Part shown: positions 32,601-45,183 of the stretch, piece after piece
Numbering within the stretch: position 1 is the stretch's first letter
How the letters are laid out: each line of letters opens with the position of its first letter
Origin: Juglans regia
Lineage: Eukaryota; Streptophyta; Magnoliopsida; Fagales; Juglandaceae
Reading direction: 5' to 3'
Assembly (NCBI RefSeq): GCF_001411555.2
Contig: NC_049910.1
Span: 37,643,156 to 37,707,155 of the forward strand
DNA length: 64,000 nucleotides
Translations under genes and position numbers: made by a program
The notes under the pieces: generated by a model
Database searches by the model: none
What the model was told of the DNA's origin: nothing
Seen by the model: only the letters and a program-made list of their open reading frames with translations

Positions 32601-35600
32601 GGAGCGGAAAGAGAGACATAAAATATGTAGCAAGTTTGATATAGCACCTTTGGATGAATACATAAGCTTGCATCCAGCCAACCGTTGCTCTGTCTTCTCA
32701 ATAACTCCATCCCAAATTGATTTTTCCTTTAAAGAGGCTCCTAAAGGGAGGCCAAGATACTTCCTTGGTAAGAAAGACACCTTATACTCCAAAATATCCG
32801 CCAATCTCGTCACATTATCAACATGGCCCACCAGAACTAATTTTGATTTATCCAAATTCATCTTCAATCCAGAGGCTGCTTCAAAGCATAGGAATAAAAC
32901 ACGCAAACACCGAAGGTGGTTTAGGTTAGCCTCACAAAACACCAAGGCATCATATACATACAAAAGATGACACATTGATCACACCTGGATTTCCATTCCC
33001 CACAGAAAAACTGAAATAAGATCCCCATCAGTAGCCACAGATAACATTCTGCCGAAAGCCTCCCTCACTATGATAAAGGGCAAAGGAGACATGGGATCTC
33101 CTTGTCGTAATCCACATGCTGCTAAAAAACCAGAAGGAGATCCATTCACTAACACAGAAAAGTTCACCACAGATATACAATGCGCAATCCAAGATCACCA
33201 TTTTTCCCCAAAGCCACGTATTCTCAGTAAGTACAAAAGAAAATCCCAGCTAACATGATCGTATGCATTCTCAATGTCCACTTTGCATAGTATCCTGGGA
33301 TCCCCAGATCTAGGCCTTCTTTCCAAGCATTCATTGGCAATAAGGACAAAGTCTAAAATTTGACTACCTTTGACAAAGGCATTTGTGGCTTCGAGATTAT
33401 CATTTCAACCACCAGACAATCTATTGGCATGAACCTTAGATATGATTTTATAAGTCCTGCTCACTAAACTTACAAGGTTGTAATTTTCTACATCCATCGC
33501 CCCTGGTTTTTCAGTATAAAGAGCAATAAAGGTATAATTCATGCATCTTTCAAAATTTCGGTCACATGAAAGCCATGAAACACTGATGATCCCTTCTTTA
33601 ATCACAACCCAGCAATCTTCAAAAAAGCCATATGGAAACCATCCAAGTTAAGAGCCTAATCTCTAGTCAAAGCTTTCACTAAGTTACGAACCTCCGTCTC
33701 TTCAAAAGGCCTCTCAAGCCATGCTACCTTCTACTCCCCAATTGTTTTTAATAGATACTATCAATTGCATCAAAAGCTAATCCATCAAGCCAAGGTCTCC
33801 AAGCAGAATGTTCAGAAAGTAAACTTTAATAAAACTGCACGATATGATTTCCAATCATTTCTGATTCAGAAGAGATTGAGCCATTATTTAACATCTCAAT
33901 GGAATTATATAACTGGTTCAAATTAACCATGTGATGAAAAGACTTAGTGCACCCATCGCATTATAACCCTTGACTTCTGCCTCTAAAATATTTCCTCCAA
34001 TAATGTTGCCCTCTTCAAGTCATAAATAACTGGATTTTTCCTCATCTTCTCTTCAACACACAAGTCTCTTGTTTCTTCTACACTATCAAACGCTTATAAC
34101 TCATCCATAATAGACTTTACCTGGTATTCAACATTGCCAAAAGATTGTTGGTTCCACTGCTTTAAGCCCCCTTTTAAAGCTTTGAGTGTTTAGCATGTAA
34201 CTTAGATAGCCTTGAAAATGATAGGGCAACCACACTGTCTTACCATATCTGCAAATCCCTATCTTTAGCCACATATTCTCAAATTTGAAATATATCTCTT
34301 ACCACAATGAATACCTCCGCAATCCCAAAGAAGTGAAAAATGGTCCAAACAAATACGAGGAAATCTCTTTTGGCCCAAATCAGGGTGATGAGCCTCCTAA
34401 TCTGGAGAAACAAGGAATCTATCGATTCTAGACCAAGATAGGGAGTCCCCCAGCCAATTCCTTTTTTTGATTGGTACCGAGCATCTGAAAATAGCGTCCC
34501 GACTACTCTCGGGGGGGTACACAGGCCCTCGGCATCAAACCAGCCAACTCCTTCCACAATAATAATGAGATCACAACTAGGGCCTGTAAACTACCGTGAA
34601 TGCCCAATGAAAGCCATCATCAATATTCACAAAAGATATAGCAATTGTGTATTCCCCCACGCACTCCTCTACTTTCTCCACCACCGCATGGATCACATCT
34701 AGACAAATAGAGCCTGATGTTTCCTCCCACCCGATGCCCCTCTTGAAGCTAAATAAAGCCAATCCAATTGTTGACAACCCCACAAACATTGAATGCACGT
34801 TCTTGAGGCTTCCAACTTTGTCTGCTGTAGGCAAATAATATCTACCTTCCATTATCAAAAGATGGTTTTAATTCTGAGACACTCATTTACATCAAGGACC
34901 CTGACATTTCAAAAAAGTAATTTCAGCCTCATAAATAAACATTCTTCAACCTCCCCTGGTCTCCACTGCGACTACAGCTACCACCTTTAGTGACGTAATT
35001 GATAGACCAAGCTAGTCTTTTCAATTCTCTATTCTTCTTCATGCCTTGGATGGGAGTGGAGGCTAGCCCCCTACAAGAATGGCCTGCTTCACTTGTCCTT
35101 AGTAAAGCCATAACCTGATTTCAGATCCCTCACATGATAGCCCCACACAATGTTGAATTCCCATGGCTTCTTGAATTGCCCAATTGACTCCCCCACTGAA
35201 GGAATGGCCTTAGGATGAATTGAATCATAGTTGAAGTGTTTATTTTCCAGTCCTCCTAATTTGCCTTTGCCTGATGGTCCATCAAACTGTAGCATTTAAA
35301 ACACAATACTGGACAAATCAACATGAGTTGACTTATTTATCCATGAGGCTCCCCAATTCAAAACAAATTGGAATCATAAAGAATGGGGCATCCAAACTGT
35401 ACGTAATCATTTGTAACTACAAATGCATTTTTTGACCCCCATCTGGGAATAGTACAAAGGTGCATCACCTTGGAATTGCCTAAATAAGGAAATGAAGTTC
35501 TTTCAAACTTCAACATCTAAGAACCACAAGCTACTAGAAGCTGGAATTTCACTTTTCAAAGGCTGCCAACCGTATAGAGAATCTACAATGGGACTTATTG

Positions 35601-38600
35601 TGGAGTGGATCAGGGGAAGAGTTCAAATTTCACTTGGTTAATTGGTCACTTGTATGTACTCCACTGTGGGTGGGGGATTCGTAACTTGAAGAAATTCAAC
35701 CAAGCCCTGTTGGGTAAATGGTTGTGGAGGTACTAAAACAAAAGGGGGGCTCTATGGAATTCCGTTATAGATTCACAGTTTGGGGAGGCTTGGGGAAGAT
35801 GGTGCTCGAATAAGGTATGTGGCACATGGGGTGGGTTTGTGAAAATACATTAGGAGACACTAGGAGATCTTCTGAAGACATGAACATATTGTGGTGGGTA
35901 ATGGTTAGGGCTGGGCTCCAATTCCGACAAAAGTCAGAGCTGAAGTAGGGCTCCAACTCCAACTCCGACTCCAATCAGAGCTTTGGAGTCGGAATCAGAG
36001 CTCCACTCAAAGTTGGGCTTGGGCAGAAATATGCAAATGCACTGATCTGATATTCTTCTTCTTCTTCCAAATCTGCAGAACCTTAGAAACTCAAATCCCA
36101 TTTCAAAAATATATTAAAAGTAAAAGGCTAGGAACATTAAGAAGAAAGAACCAACTGCAAGTCTACACCCAACTGAAAATACATTAGTTCAAATCCATTT
36201 GCTCAAGCTCCAGTGTCGCTCAAGCTCCAAGCCGAAATCAATCCAATTTCGTATATTTTCGTCAGTCCGCATTCGGTGGTATCAAGAAGAAGAAAGAAGA
36301 AGAAATCTTTGGGCAGTATCGAGAAGAAGAAAGAAGAGGAAGAGATGGGAGAACAAAATGAGTAGGGTTAGGGTTAGTTAAAAGGAAAAAGATGAATACA
36401 TAGGAAGAATTAAACGATGTTGTTTACTTCGACTCCGAACTCCTAACTTTCCGACTTCGTTAACTTAGAGCTGGAGCAGACATCAGCTGGAGTTGGAGGC
36501 AGCGAAAGTTTTGTCCAGCCCTAGTGACGGCTCTCGTGTTAGATTTTGGTATACGTAGCCTCCAAGACACCTTCCCTGCCATATTTGAGTTCGCACGAGA
36601 AAAGGATGCATCGATAGCCGATTTTTTGGTCTTTTCTAGTAGTTCCCCTCAATGAAATGTAGAATTCATTAGGGCAGCCCAACACTGAGATGGAGACTAT
36701 CACAGAGTTCTATGAGACATTGTATTCTGTAAGCATGGCAGAGGGTACCACAGATAAGATGAGCTAGAGCCCCTCCAAGAGAGGTAAATTCACGGTCAGA
36801 TCGTTTTACCCAGTTCTAACTAGCCCTAAAATGACCATGTTCAAATGGAAGAACATATGGCATATGAAAGCTCCTTCAAAAACAGCTTTTTTTATGGACA
36901 TCTTTGGACAAGATCCTCACCATAGATAATTTAAGAAAACATCAGGTAATGGTGTTGGACTGGTGTTGTATATGTAAGAAGAATGGTGAATTAGTAGATC
37001 ATCTGTTTTTACACTGCAAGGTGGCCAAGACCATGTGGAATGATTTTTTCGTGAGAATTGGATTCTTATGAGTCATGCCTCTTAGATTAGTGGATTTCCT
37101 TGCAAGCTAGAGAGGCCTCCGAGGCAACTTACAAGTTGTAGCAATCTAGAAAAAGGTTCCTATATACATGTGTTGGTACATTTGGTAGGAGGGAAATGAT
37201 AGAAGCTTTGAAGGTCGTGAGAGAACAATGGATGAGCTTAAAGCTTTCTTTTTTAAAACTTGTTCTTATGGGTAGGGGCTACTGTTTGTAATGGGCTAAA
37301 TGTCCATGATATACTCTTTTCAATTGTAAACTCTAATTACGTTATTCTCATGTATACTCCATGTATACTTGGGTTTTGCCTACTTCTATAATTAAAATTT
37401 CTTGATTATCTAAAAAAAAAACTAGAAGCTGGAACTAGGAAGGGATAACTAGACCACAAGAAGTTGCAGTTAAAATTTTGGACCACTCTTTTTCTGGACC
37501 GGACCAATTGCCCCCAAGGACCGGACCGAACCATTAGCTATCGGTCTGATTCGGTCCATATGAATTAAAAATATTTTCTCTTTTCTTTTTTTGCTAAATA
37601 AATTAATACAAAAAATTAATTAAATTAGTAAAATTAAAATTAAGTGAGCTCTTTAATATGGATTATGTAACTAACACATTAAAAAATAATTAATTATATC
37701 TATATTTATGATTACTAACTTAGTACTTTAGTAGAGTATGTATCTACAGATAATAAAATATATTATCATATGATTTATCGTATGATATATTAGTTAATTA
37801 ATACAATATATTATTTTACATTTTATGTGGACAATGGTGATAAATTAGAGAAAATAACATAATTAACTTATACAATTACTATATAAAATGGTCCGGTCCA
37901 AAAAAACACACCTTTGGACCGAACCGAACTGAACCGAATTTTGGAGACACCATGGACCGAGACAAGTAGGGGTGAATTCGGTCCCGTCCAGTCCGGTCTG
38001 GTCTATTTTTCTAGTCTGGACCGAAAAATTTTCACCCCTAAGCATATCACAATTAAAACCAAGTACTTTTCCTACCTCATCTGACTACAACGTTCAAATA
38101 ATACGACTTATCCAACAAAAAACGAATACATACCACAAATTCTACAAACAATATATATAGCAGTGACCATCAAGACAGAAATTGAATTTCTACTACATTA
38201 TCCTTATAGTAGACATTCTTATAAGCACATTTTTTATAATATATTTTTTCCATTCACTTTTCTGTTTGTCGATTAAAAAATGAGACATCAATAACTTGAT
38301 CCTCTGAACAAAAAAAATTCTGATTGATAGGCCTTAACCCAAGCGTATCTAGAAAAGGCTGCGAGTGAGATCTAGACCACAGATTTACATGCTACTCAAT
38401 ATAAAGCCTATGGATTCATACCTTTATGTAATATTTGAATGTTCCACTTGTGTCATGCAATACACGTACTGTCCCATCAAGTGGATTGTGAATTCCCGGA
38501 TATTTTGGGCCAAATGACAAATCATGAATAATGTGGCTGACGTTCACATTATTAGATCCTTCAAAAATCTGTCAAGAATAAAAAGAAAAGAATAGGCACC

Positions 38601-41600
38601 TGATATGTAGAAGATGAAAAAACAATTAAAGTAGGAGTTGTCAATGTGACTTGAGCAGATACTCCAAATAAGCTGTTTTAGGAAAAGCCAGCTAAAAAAA
38701 AACCAATCCAGAAGATGCAATGCTATTAAGAAACAGATGTGGGGCCAGTTTTGGAACATATACAGTGGACACTTGGCTTCAAATATATTACTATTTTCTT
38801 GCAAAATATCCAAGCATAGCCAATCAGCCAATGGTTTCAGTGTGTGAAAGTTTTCGTGCTGATCTTCTTATAGGTCATCACTCCCTGCTGGTCCCACCTA
38901 AGCGGGGTTCTTGGAGGGGTGACAAATCCTACCCTGTAAATGTTTTGCACAAAGTGAACATCTCAAAATTCAAACCAAACTCAACAATTTTCCATTGATA
39001 GCCCAAGACTTTGTCGTTGCACCAGAGAATTGACCCCTTTTAATTTACGAATAATGCTACCATGCCGCCCCATTTTGCCCCCTCATTTCGACCGCTCATG
39101 CATTTAATTTTTTTTTTTACATTTTTTTCTTTTACTTACTAATTAAGGAAGGGACTATTAGTGTATTGGTATTTTTTTTATATTTTTTAAAAATGTTTAA
39201 AAATATTAAAAAAATATGAATAAGAAAAATTAAAAAAGGAAATTTTGCCTAGGGGGCATGCCCGGCGGTCACTGCTGGGCAGCACTCTTAATTTATATAC
39301 CAAAAAAGGTATTTAGGTCATCAATCATTAAAAGCATTTCTCGTTTAAAAAAACAGCCATTTTTTGGGTAATCGACATAAGAACTCGTGAAACCAACAAC
39401 AAAGAAAAGAGTGACATATCTTTATAGTAGAAAACACAGGAATGCGCACAGATTATTTTACCTTTTTTATTAATAACCAGCAGAATAGGGTATATTTGGC
39501 TAAGAGAAATTTTTAAAAATTTTGAGAATTTTTTTAGGTGTATTGTTTAGTGGGTTTTGTGAAAGTAGATATGAGAACTTGAATAATTTTTTAAATAAGT
39601 TTTGTATTGGGGTTTGTAGAAGTGGATAGATAGAGTTAAAAAGTTGTTTGAATATAATTTGTTAATTGTATTTGTTTTTATTTTTTGTCAAAAATGATTA
39701 ATTTTTGTGTTTTATACTTTTTACGAAAATCTAGGCAAATGATTGGATCAACAGTTGAAAAAATCATTTTTAAAAGAAAAAATTGAAATATGTTTGGACT
39801 GAAGTTGAAAATATTTTTAAAAAAATGTTAACCAAACATAGTCTTAGATCCCAAGAACATTAAACTGCTGTTAGTATCCAGCAGAACGAGAAACATAAAA
39901 GAATTAACATATAGCTGCTAAATAATAAAAGATGTTTTCTGCAAAATTAGAACAAAAACATGAATAATCAATCTGTTTGCAGGACATTTATGGTAACATT
40001 TAGATATTTGTTACCTGCAGAGTTGACATTTTCTAGAAGTATTTTCAAGCTAAAAACGTGTGACCAAATCATGCAGTCCTGTAGAAAGTTCAGGATGTTG
40101 ACAAAGATTCCAATATTCCTTCACTGTTTGAACCTCAAGTTTAGAGCTTCATTAGTCATATACATTTTATTGTCTGAAACTTGCAGACATTATTATAAGT
40201 AAATACAAAAATAACACTTCGTTACTTCATTATATATCAAACAATTATAACTCTAAATTCTAAGCAGCCATATAATTTCACAAGCCCACCCATGAACAGG
40301 AGAGTATATATCCCCATAACCTTACTTCTGCAATTTCTGACCAGAAAAACAAAATTTAGTGCAGTGAAAGTTAGACACTCCATTTGGCATATTCCAATGT
40401 ATTATGGAATCACAATCCCACAGAGAATAGAGGTGAAATGTCAACTGACCATTTGGGCAACATAAATGTTTAAGCCATGAACTGAAATGTGAAAATTTCC
40501 AGCAACCCTTTGGACATCTAAGACACCATAAACCTGAAAAATAAAGTAGAATAATATACTGCGTGTTTCTTTTTTTATTTTTATTTTTTTGGTAAACATA
40601 ATTTTCAAGCTAATGGAGTAGCCAGTAACCATAATCGCTGAGAATTTAAACAAAAAAGAATACCTGGCATCCTTCTCCATGTGCCAACGCTTGCTTCACT
40701 TTCTTGACCATATTTTCTGCTGCTTGATCAAAACCGTGAATTTTTTGATCCGAATCCTCATGCTGATCTTTATCACCATCTAGTCAAAGTTTTTTTATTA
40801 TTATATATTCAGCATTTTACCATCTTAGCACCTAAAGTATCCAAAAGGTGTAAAGAAAAAGCACAATATCCCAGTCCCACATTAGGAATATGGATAACCC
40901 ACATGGAGTGGGGTATATGTTATGAAGGCAGTCATGTGACTTACGAGAAGAAAATGAGCTTTATCAATCATTCTGGAGGGCTTCAAATTGACAAGTATTT
41001 TTTCTGCATAGCACACAAATGTAGCTAACGCTTTCCCTGGATAGTTACATATGGTATCAAAGCCATCTAGTAAGGTCAATCATGTGATATTGAAGCACTG
41101 AATGACATGACCTTGACAAGGAAATCAGGAATTTGAAATGGGCACTTTGTAACACCCCAGTCCCACGGGGAATATGGAATAGTTAGAGTAGAGGATGGCT
41201 TATAAAGGTATTCATGTGTGCTAAGTCTCACATTGGCTACTTACTCAGTGAAACTGAGCTTTATATGTAATTCTAGTAAAGTTTCAAATTTCCCAGTCTT
41301 TTTAGCTTTTTTATAAGTATTAAGATAAATTTCCTAGTCTCTTTAGTTTTATAACGCAGATGTGGCAAGCGCTTTCCCCTAGGTAGTTGCAAAAAGTAAA
41401 AAGATGAATCCATCACTGCCTTTTTCCTTTTTTCTTTTTTTCTTTTTTTTTTTGTTCTCTCAGCAATAATAAGACAGTAAAACAGAGATAAGTTCCAAGT
41501 GGATAAATAAAAACTTGTCAAAGTCTACGTTACATGAAGTTTAGACCAAAAAATATATGTGCGCACTAAGGCATTTACCATGCTTGTGCGCTGTGTGTTC

Positions 41601-44569
41601 CTTTTCCACAAGATCAGACAGATACTCAGTGCCGATAATATGCCCATCACTATTCAAGCGCAGCTGCAGAAATTCTAAATTTGTTAGCAGGATAGTATAA
41701 GATGTATTTATTCAAGTACACACACACAAGGTATGTGCTTGAAAATAACTATTACAGGTGGGTGTGGAATTAAAGTTTTATTAGCAGGAAGGTATAAGAT
41801 GCATTTTTAACTATTTGCTCAGATATATGCCCACACAAAGACACACACACAAGAAGGTATCAAAAACTACATATCTAAATCATCACCAACTTCCAGAAAA
41901 GTCACAGATATTTAATTTTTCCCAACAGTTTAACAAAAGATTTGATGCTAAGACAAACAGTAATTCATAGATTTTCAAAATCTCTCCTGAAAAACCTGCC
42001 AACTTTGGTTCCATATGGGAAACTCATTTAGCACAAGCTCTACAATGATTTTCAAATCTTGATGAGATTAAACTGGGCCATTTCTATGGTTTGTAGTTCA
42101 GCTGCTTCAACCACTGAATTTCACCAGGCACCAAATGTTTTTCTTTTTTTTTGTTATTTTCTTTTACTAGTTTTCCAGTTGTAACATCCCGAACTTTTTG
42201 AGCTTTTTTTTTTATAATTAATAAGAGAATTTTATTACCAAGAATAGGCAAATCCTAAGTACACAAGAAGTATACAAGAGGAAATACCTACATTCACACT
42301 AGAAACAGAAAAAGACTAAAGCAAAACAAGAAAATTATCCCCATTCAATACAAGAGCCTTAGCCCAACAACTCAAGGTACTAAAGAAAGACTCCCTAAGT
42401 TCTCCCATTGAGCATTATCTATCTTCAAAGCACCTCCCATTCCTCTCCAACCATAAGCACCACATCAAGCAGAATCTTCTTCCATATGGCAGCAATACGT
42501 TGTCTCCCCTCAAAACCTTTCCGACATGCAAGAAGATCCACCACTTGCTTAGGCATCACCCAATCAATACCCGTCCTACCAAAACTCTCATTCCACAAAG
42601 TCTTCGCCACCTCACAATGAAGAAAAAGATGGTTAATAGATTCACCATCTTTCATGCACATGAAGCACCAATCTACTACACACATTCCATGCTTTCTTAA
42701 GTTATCCGTGGTCAGAATTTTACCAAGAGACACCAACCAACAGAAAAACGCCACCTAACTCTCCAAATGCTTTTCCAGGGGTAATCATAGACACGATGAA
42801 AAGTTAGCGCCCTATAAAAGGAGCTAACCGAAAATCTGGAATTTCCTGCATTAACCCACAGCAAACTCAAGGTATCTTGTGAATCATCTCTGTTTTTTTT
42901 TTTTTTAGGATAGATGAATAAAACTCAATGCCTACTTGGATTAAAACCACGAACTAAGCCACTATCCTTATTTATGGCGAGAGGAGTTGCCAATTAATCC
43001 AAAGAAAATTGGTCATGAAATCATTAAACATTGCAACCAAGCTTGCAAAACCCATTTAATATTGTCTAAAACGTATCCTGTATCAAATTTTGATTTTGGA
43101 TAAAGTAATCAATTCATAACAACTGTGACGGACAGAACCATAGTACGCAGGAAGTGACACATACACTGTGTTGACTTTAATAAGAGAAGAACAATCTTTT
43201 GAAAGTAGGAGATTGTCTTACTTTCCATATGTTAGTATCAAGATCAACTTCGTGCTTTCCTGACATGTCAATCGCGTCAATGCTAACAACTGTAAGTAGA
43301 AAGCCAGCATTTAGAGATGGAAAACGAATAATCTGTGAACAAACTGCCATTTACTCAAGGCAAAAGACGAAATTCTGACCATCACATGGTAAAGATGGAA
43401 ATGTCATATTTATGTGGATTGGAAGAGTTTCTCCACGTTTCAAATCAACTGACATCTGTGAAAAACAATAAACATCATCAATTGACCCATATGCTTATAA
43501 AACATTTCAGTCACACCAAAAGGATCACTTGTCTAATTACTTAGTAAACTCATGTGGCCCAAAATATAGAAGTGGTCTAGAGATCACAGTAATTGATCCT
43601 TTTGAAAATACCTTAACAGCCCAATATTGGAAAAAAAATATTTGAGATAATGGAGTTAGTTGACTCAGGAAGCCTATTGTCCAATATTGGGTCAAGTAAC
43701 CTTCAGTTTTGCACCTTAATTTTCACAGAACCTAATGTGCTTAATGTTGTAACTCCCTCATGAACATCTGTTTTCCAAGTTATGCATATTTACACTTAAG
43801 GCCTGGTTTGAATGGTGAGATGAGATTATCTATGAATAGTCGTGAAATGGCTTGTGAATTATAGTAAAACAGTTTGAGTTAATATGTTTTATGGAGTTTT
43901 GAGAGATGAGAGAGAAAAAATTAAATAAAAATATGATAAAGTTAAAATATTATTATAATATTATCTTGTTTTGAGATTTGAAAAAGTTGAATTATTTTTT
44001 GTGTTTTGTTTAAAAGTTTGAAAAAGTTGTAATGATTAGATGAAAAAGTTGAAAATTTGAAATAGAAAAGCGTATGTGTTTGTAGCATTTGGATATTGAG
44101 GTGAGATGAGATGAGTTTGGAGGATTTTGCTATCCAACCCAGGTCTAACTATCACCGTTGATTCAACTTAATTTTCCCTTTCTTAGCTGGCCCCAGGAAG
44201 TTTATGGACCAAGGGCAAGTCATTCAAAAACCTGATGAGATGAAATAAAGATTAAAAGAAAGATAAATAGGCAAATAAATAAATATAACATGTACCTGAT
44301 GAATGGTATAGGTGGTAATGTAATATCGCAGCTCGTGCAGGAACAATATTGCCATTATCACTAGTCCAAAAACGGAGACTGAAAAAGTATAAGAGTGAAA
44401 AGCAAAGAAGAAAAAACAATCAGCTTACCATTACAATCAGAAACCCTTAATATAAAAAAGAAAAAAATGAGAGTTCATCACCAAGTGCGCCAGATTGAGT
44501 TTTCTGCAGCAAGTGGTCCTCTGCACGAGGAAATGCATCGAGGCTCTTTATAGCTTGTTTCACACCCAT
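29647..44569 (-). CDS. ERV41/ERGIC2-like ER-Golgi vesicle protein, eleven coding exons
   Basis: Encodes a two-pass membrane protein of the Erv41-Erv46/ERGIC family, which cycles between ER and Golgi in COPII/COPI vesicles as a cargo receptor. Exons: 44569-44482, 44378-44296, 43455-43380, 43289-43222, 41663-41579, 40779-40664, 40533-40450, 38568-38422, 30533-30425, 30183-30064, 29720-29647. All junctions are GT-AG and phases fit, giving 349 residues. It starts [20 protein letters not shown] (ERGIC_N), with a membrane helix at about residues 30-50. The lumenal part includes [20 protein letters not shown] and [21 protein letters not shown] second helix lies near 310-330 ([15 protein letters not shown]). 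Length and text match plant ERGIC-like proteins I remember. The frame is intact despite a 7.9-kb intron 8 full of TEs. Confidence 0.9.
30534..30959. other. Intron 8, gene-proximal part, with (TA)n tract
   Basis: Nothing convincing is coded. A 78-codon minus frame at 30829-30593 matches no family. A (TA)10 tract lies at about 30939-30958, just beside the LINE-B 3' end. Confidence 0.5.
31218..31825. mobile_element. hAT-type MITE with 8-bp TSD, inserted in LINE-B
   Basis: The left end is TAGGGTTGTAAATAA and the right end, read inwards, TAGGGGTGTATACGAG. The flanks CCTCTTAC (31210-31217) and CCTTTTAC (31826-31833) match at seven of eight bases. GCTCGA/CTCGACTCG repeats sit inside the ends. LINE-B text continues on both sides. 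Confidence 0.85.
31836..33605 (-). pseudogene. LINE-B reverse transcriptase and zf-RVT region, broken
   Basis: Minus-strand frames: 33605-33405 ([20 protein letters not shown], the RT finger region), 33170-32979 ([20 protein letters not shown] then [12 protein letters not shown], the RT palm), 32975-32586 ([35 protein letters not shown]) and 32108-31836 (zf-RVT). The palm catalytic motif is degenerate. Confidence 0.85.
35296..35532. other. Intron 8 sequence between LINE-B and LINE-C
   Basis: Short stretch with no open frame. It may contain more of the LINE-B 5' region. It ends at the LINE-C target duplication. Confidence 0.4.
35547..37420 (+). mobile_element. LINE-C, 5'-truncated LINE with exact 14-bp TSD
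   Basis: Bounded by ACTAGAAGCTGGAA at 35533-35546 and 37421-37434. The right copy directly follows a poly(A) run (37412-37420). The plus strand carries the end of ORF2: [15 protein letters not shown] and [15 protein letters not shown] near 35615-35740, then zf-RVT text ([36 protein letters not shown]). It is truncated inside RT, and a hAT-type element (35906-36523) has since inserted. It lies antisense to the host gene. Confidence 0.92.
35906..36523. mobile_element. hAT-type MITE nested in LINE-C
   Basis: The left end is TAGGGCTGGGCTCC and the right end, read inwards, TAGGGCTGGACAAAA. The flanks GTAATGGT (35898-35905) and GTGACGGC (36524-36531) differ by three transitions, consistent with an old 8-bp duplication. 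GGAGTCGGAGTT-type repeats lie inside both ends. Confidence 0.8.
37440..38040. mobile_element. hAT-type remnant rich in GGACCGGACC motifs, with terminal inverted repeat
   Basis: GGACCGGACC/GGTCCGGTCC-type motifs cluster at 37495-37560 and 37890-38030 around an AT-rich core, as in the element at 59792-60269. The right part (37967-38040) forms its own inverted repeat, TAGGGGTGAATTCGGTC against GACCGAAAAATTTTCACCCC followed by TA. I could not define the left end. Confidence 0.55.
39048..39287. mobile_element. MITE with 8-bp TSD in intron 7/8 territory
   Basis: The flanks are TTAATTTA at 39040-39047 and 39288-39295. The ends, AATGCTACCATGCCGCCCC and (read inwards) AGTGCTGCCCAGCAG, are weakly similar. 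The interior is T- and A-rich. It lies in intron 7 of the ERV41-like gene. A hAT or Mutator origin is possible. Confidence 0.6.
39488..39843. mobile_element. PIF/Harbinger-like MITE in intron 7
   Basis: The left end is GGGTATATTTGGCTAAG and the right end, read inwards, GACTATGTTTGGTTAAC. The flanks are ATA and TTA, close to the 3-bp TWA duplication of this superfamily. No coding capacity. Confidence 0.6.
40862..41391 (+). mobile_element. TRIM (terminal-repeat retrotransposon in miniature)
   Basis: Two related LTRs (40862-41049 and 41148-41391) flank only 98 bp of internal sequence. A primer-binding site TGGTATCAAAGCC (41052-41064) follows the first LTR, and a purine-rich stretch precedes the second. 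The 5-bp duplication AAAAG lies at 40857-40861 and 41392-41396. The second LTR starts TGTAACACCCCAG and ends TTGCA. The element codes for nothing and must have moved using another element's proteins. It sits in intron 5. Confidence 0.85.
42204..42893 (-). mobile_element. LINE-D, 5'-truncated LINE in intron 4
   Basis: The minus strand ends in a poly(A) (T-run 42204-42213). The 42754-42425 frame is the zf-RVT domain: [40 protein letters not shown] (C-x2-C...H-x4-HC). It is close to LINE-C in the same region, so the two belong to related families. The 5' limit near 42893, before a T-run, is approximate. Confidence 0.85.
43800..44145. mobile_element. PIF/Harbinger-like MITE of the GAGATGAG family (copy 2), intron 2
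   Basis: The left end is GGCCTGGTTTGAATGGTGAG and the right end, read inwards, GACCTGGGTTGGATAG. The flanks are TAA at 43797-43799 and 44146-44148. GGTGAGATGAGAT lies near both ends. This is the cleanest copy of the family in the window. Confidence 0.85.
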
Positions 44570-45183
44570 CTAAACCTTTTGTATCTCAGTGCCAAAGATA
44601 AAATGTTTAGAAATTAAATAACACCTATTTCAATTACAAACAAAAACTGAGTTTCAGTTACTGCTCAAGATTTATCGGCTCGGCTATCTTGTGCTAATTA
44701 AAATTCAGACTTTCTATAAATAAACTATGATTGGTGTTTGATCAAACCCAAGCGGGAAGATCCATTTCATATGCAATATCTACTTCACAGGGGGAAATTG
44801 GGTATGATAGCAAAATTGTTATGCCCTGTACCCAGAGGATTAGGGAGTCAGTTCGTGCCACTTAAAATCAAATTCCAACTACACAAGTATAGGCTCCAAA
44901 TGACATGGGGAAAGACTCTCTACAACATGTAAAACTCATTTATTCCAAAATCACGTTCTTCCAAATAGACGAAGTTGGACTACTCCAATGTATAAAATAA
45001 GGAAACTCCACAAAGTCTCAAATAAATGCATCATTATTTCAAAATAATTTTGAAAAGAAAATAAAAATTTTCCAGAATAAAATCCTCTAATAGTCTCTTG
45101 TACCCTTTGGAACTTATTCCAATCTTTTTTTATAAGTAGGAACTTAGGCACAAGCATACCAAAACAACATTAGAAATTCAAAT

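Larger units (their letters stand above)
30960..35295 (-). mobile_element. LINE-B, degraded L1-type LINE in intron 8
   Basis: Minus-strand pieces in LINE order: ORF1 tail (35295-34929), endonuclease (34858-34279, with [20 protein letters not shown]), RT (33605-32586) and zf-RVT (32108-31836, with [21 protein letters not shown] text and [14 protein letters not shown]). The RT catalytic box reads YVYD instead of YADD. No RNase H is seen. Numerous stops. It lies in the same orientation as the host gene and carries a hAT-type insertion near its 3' end (31218-31825). Both outer limits are approximate. Confidence 0.85.

Noticed and set aside
40441..40680. A 79-codon single-exon reading starting [11 protein letters not shown]
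   Set aside because: Its first half is intron 6 sequence. Only VYGVLDVQ...YVAQM (40533-40450) is exon 7 of the ERV41-like gene.
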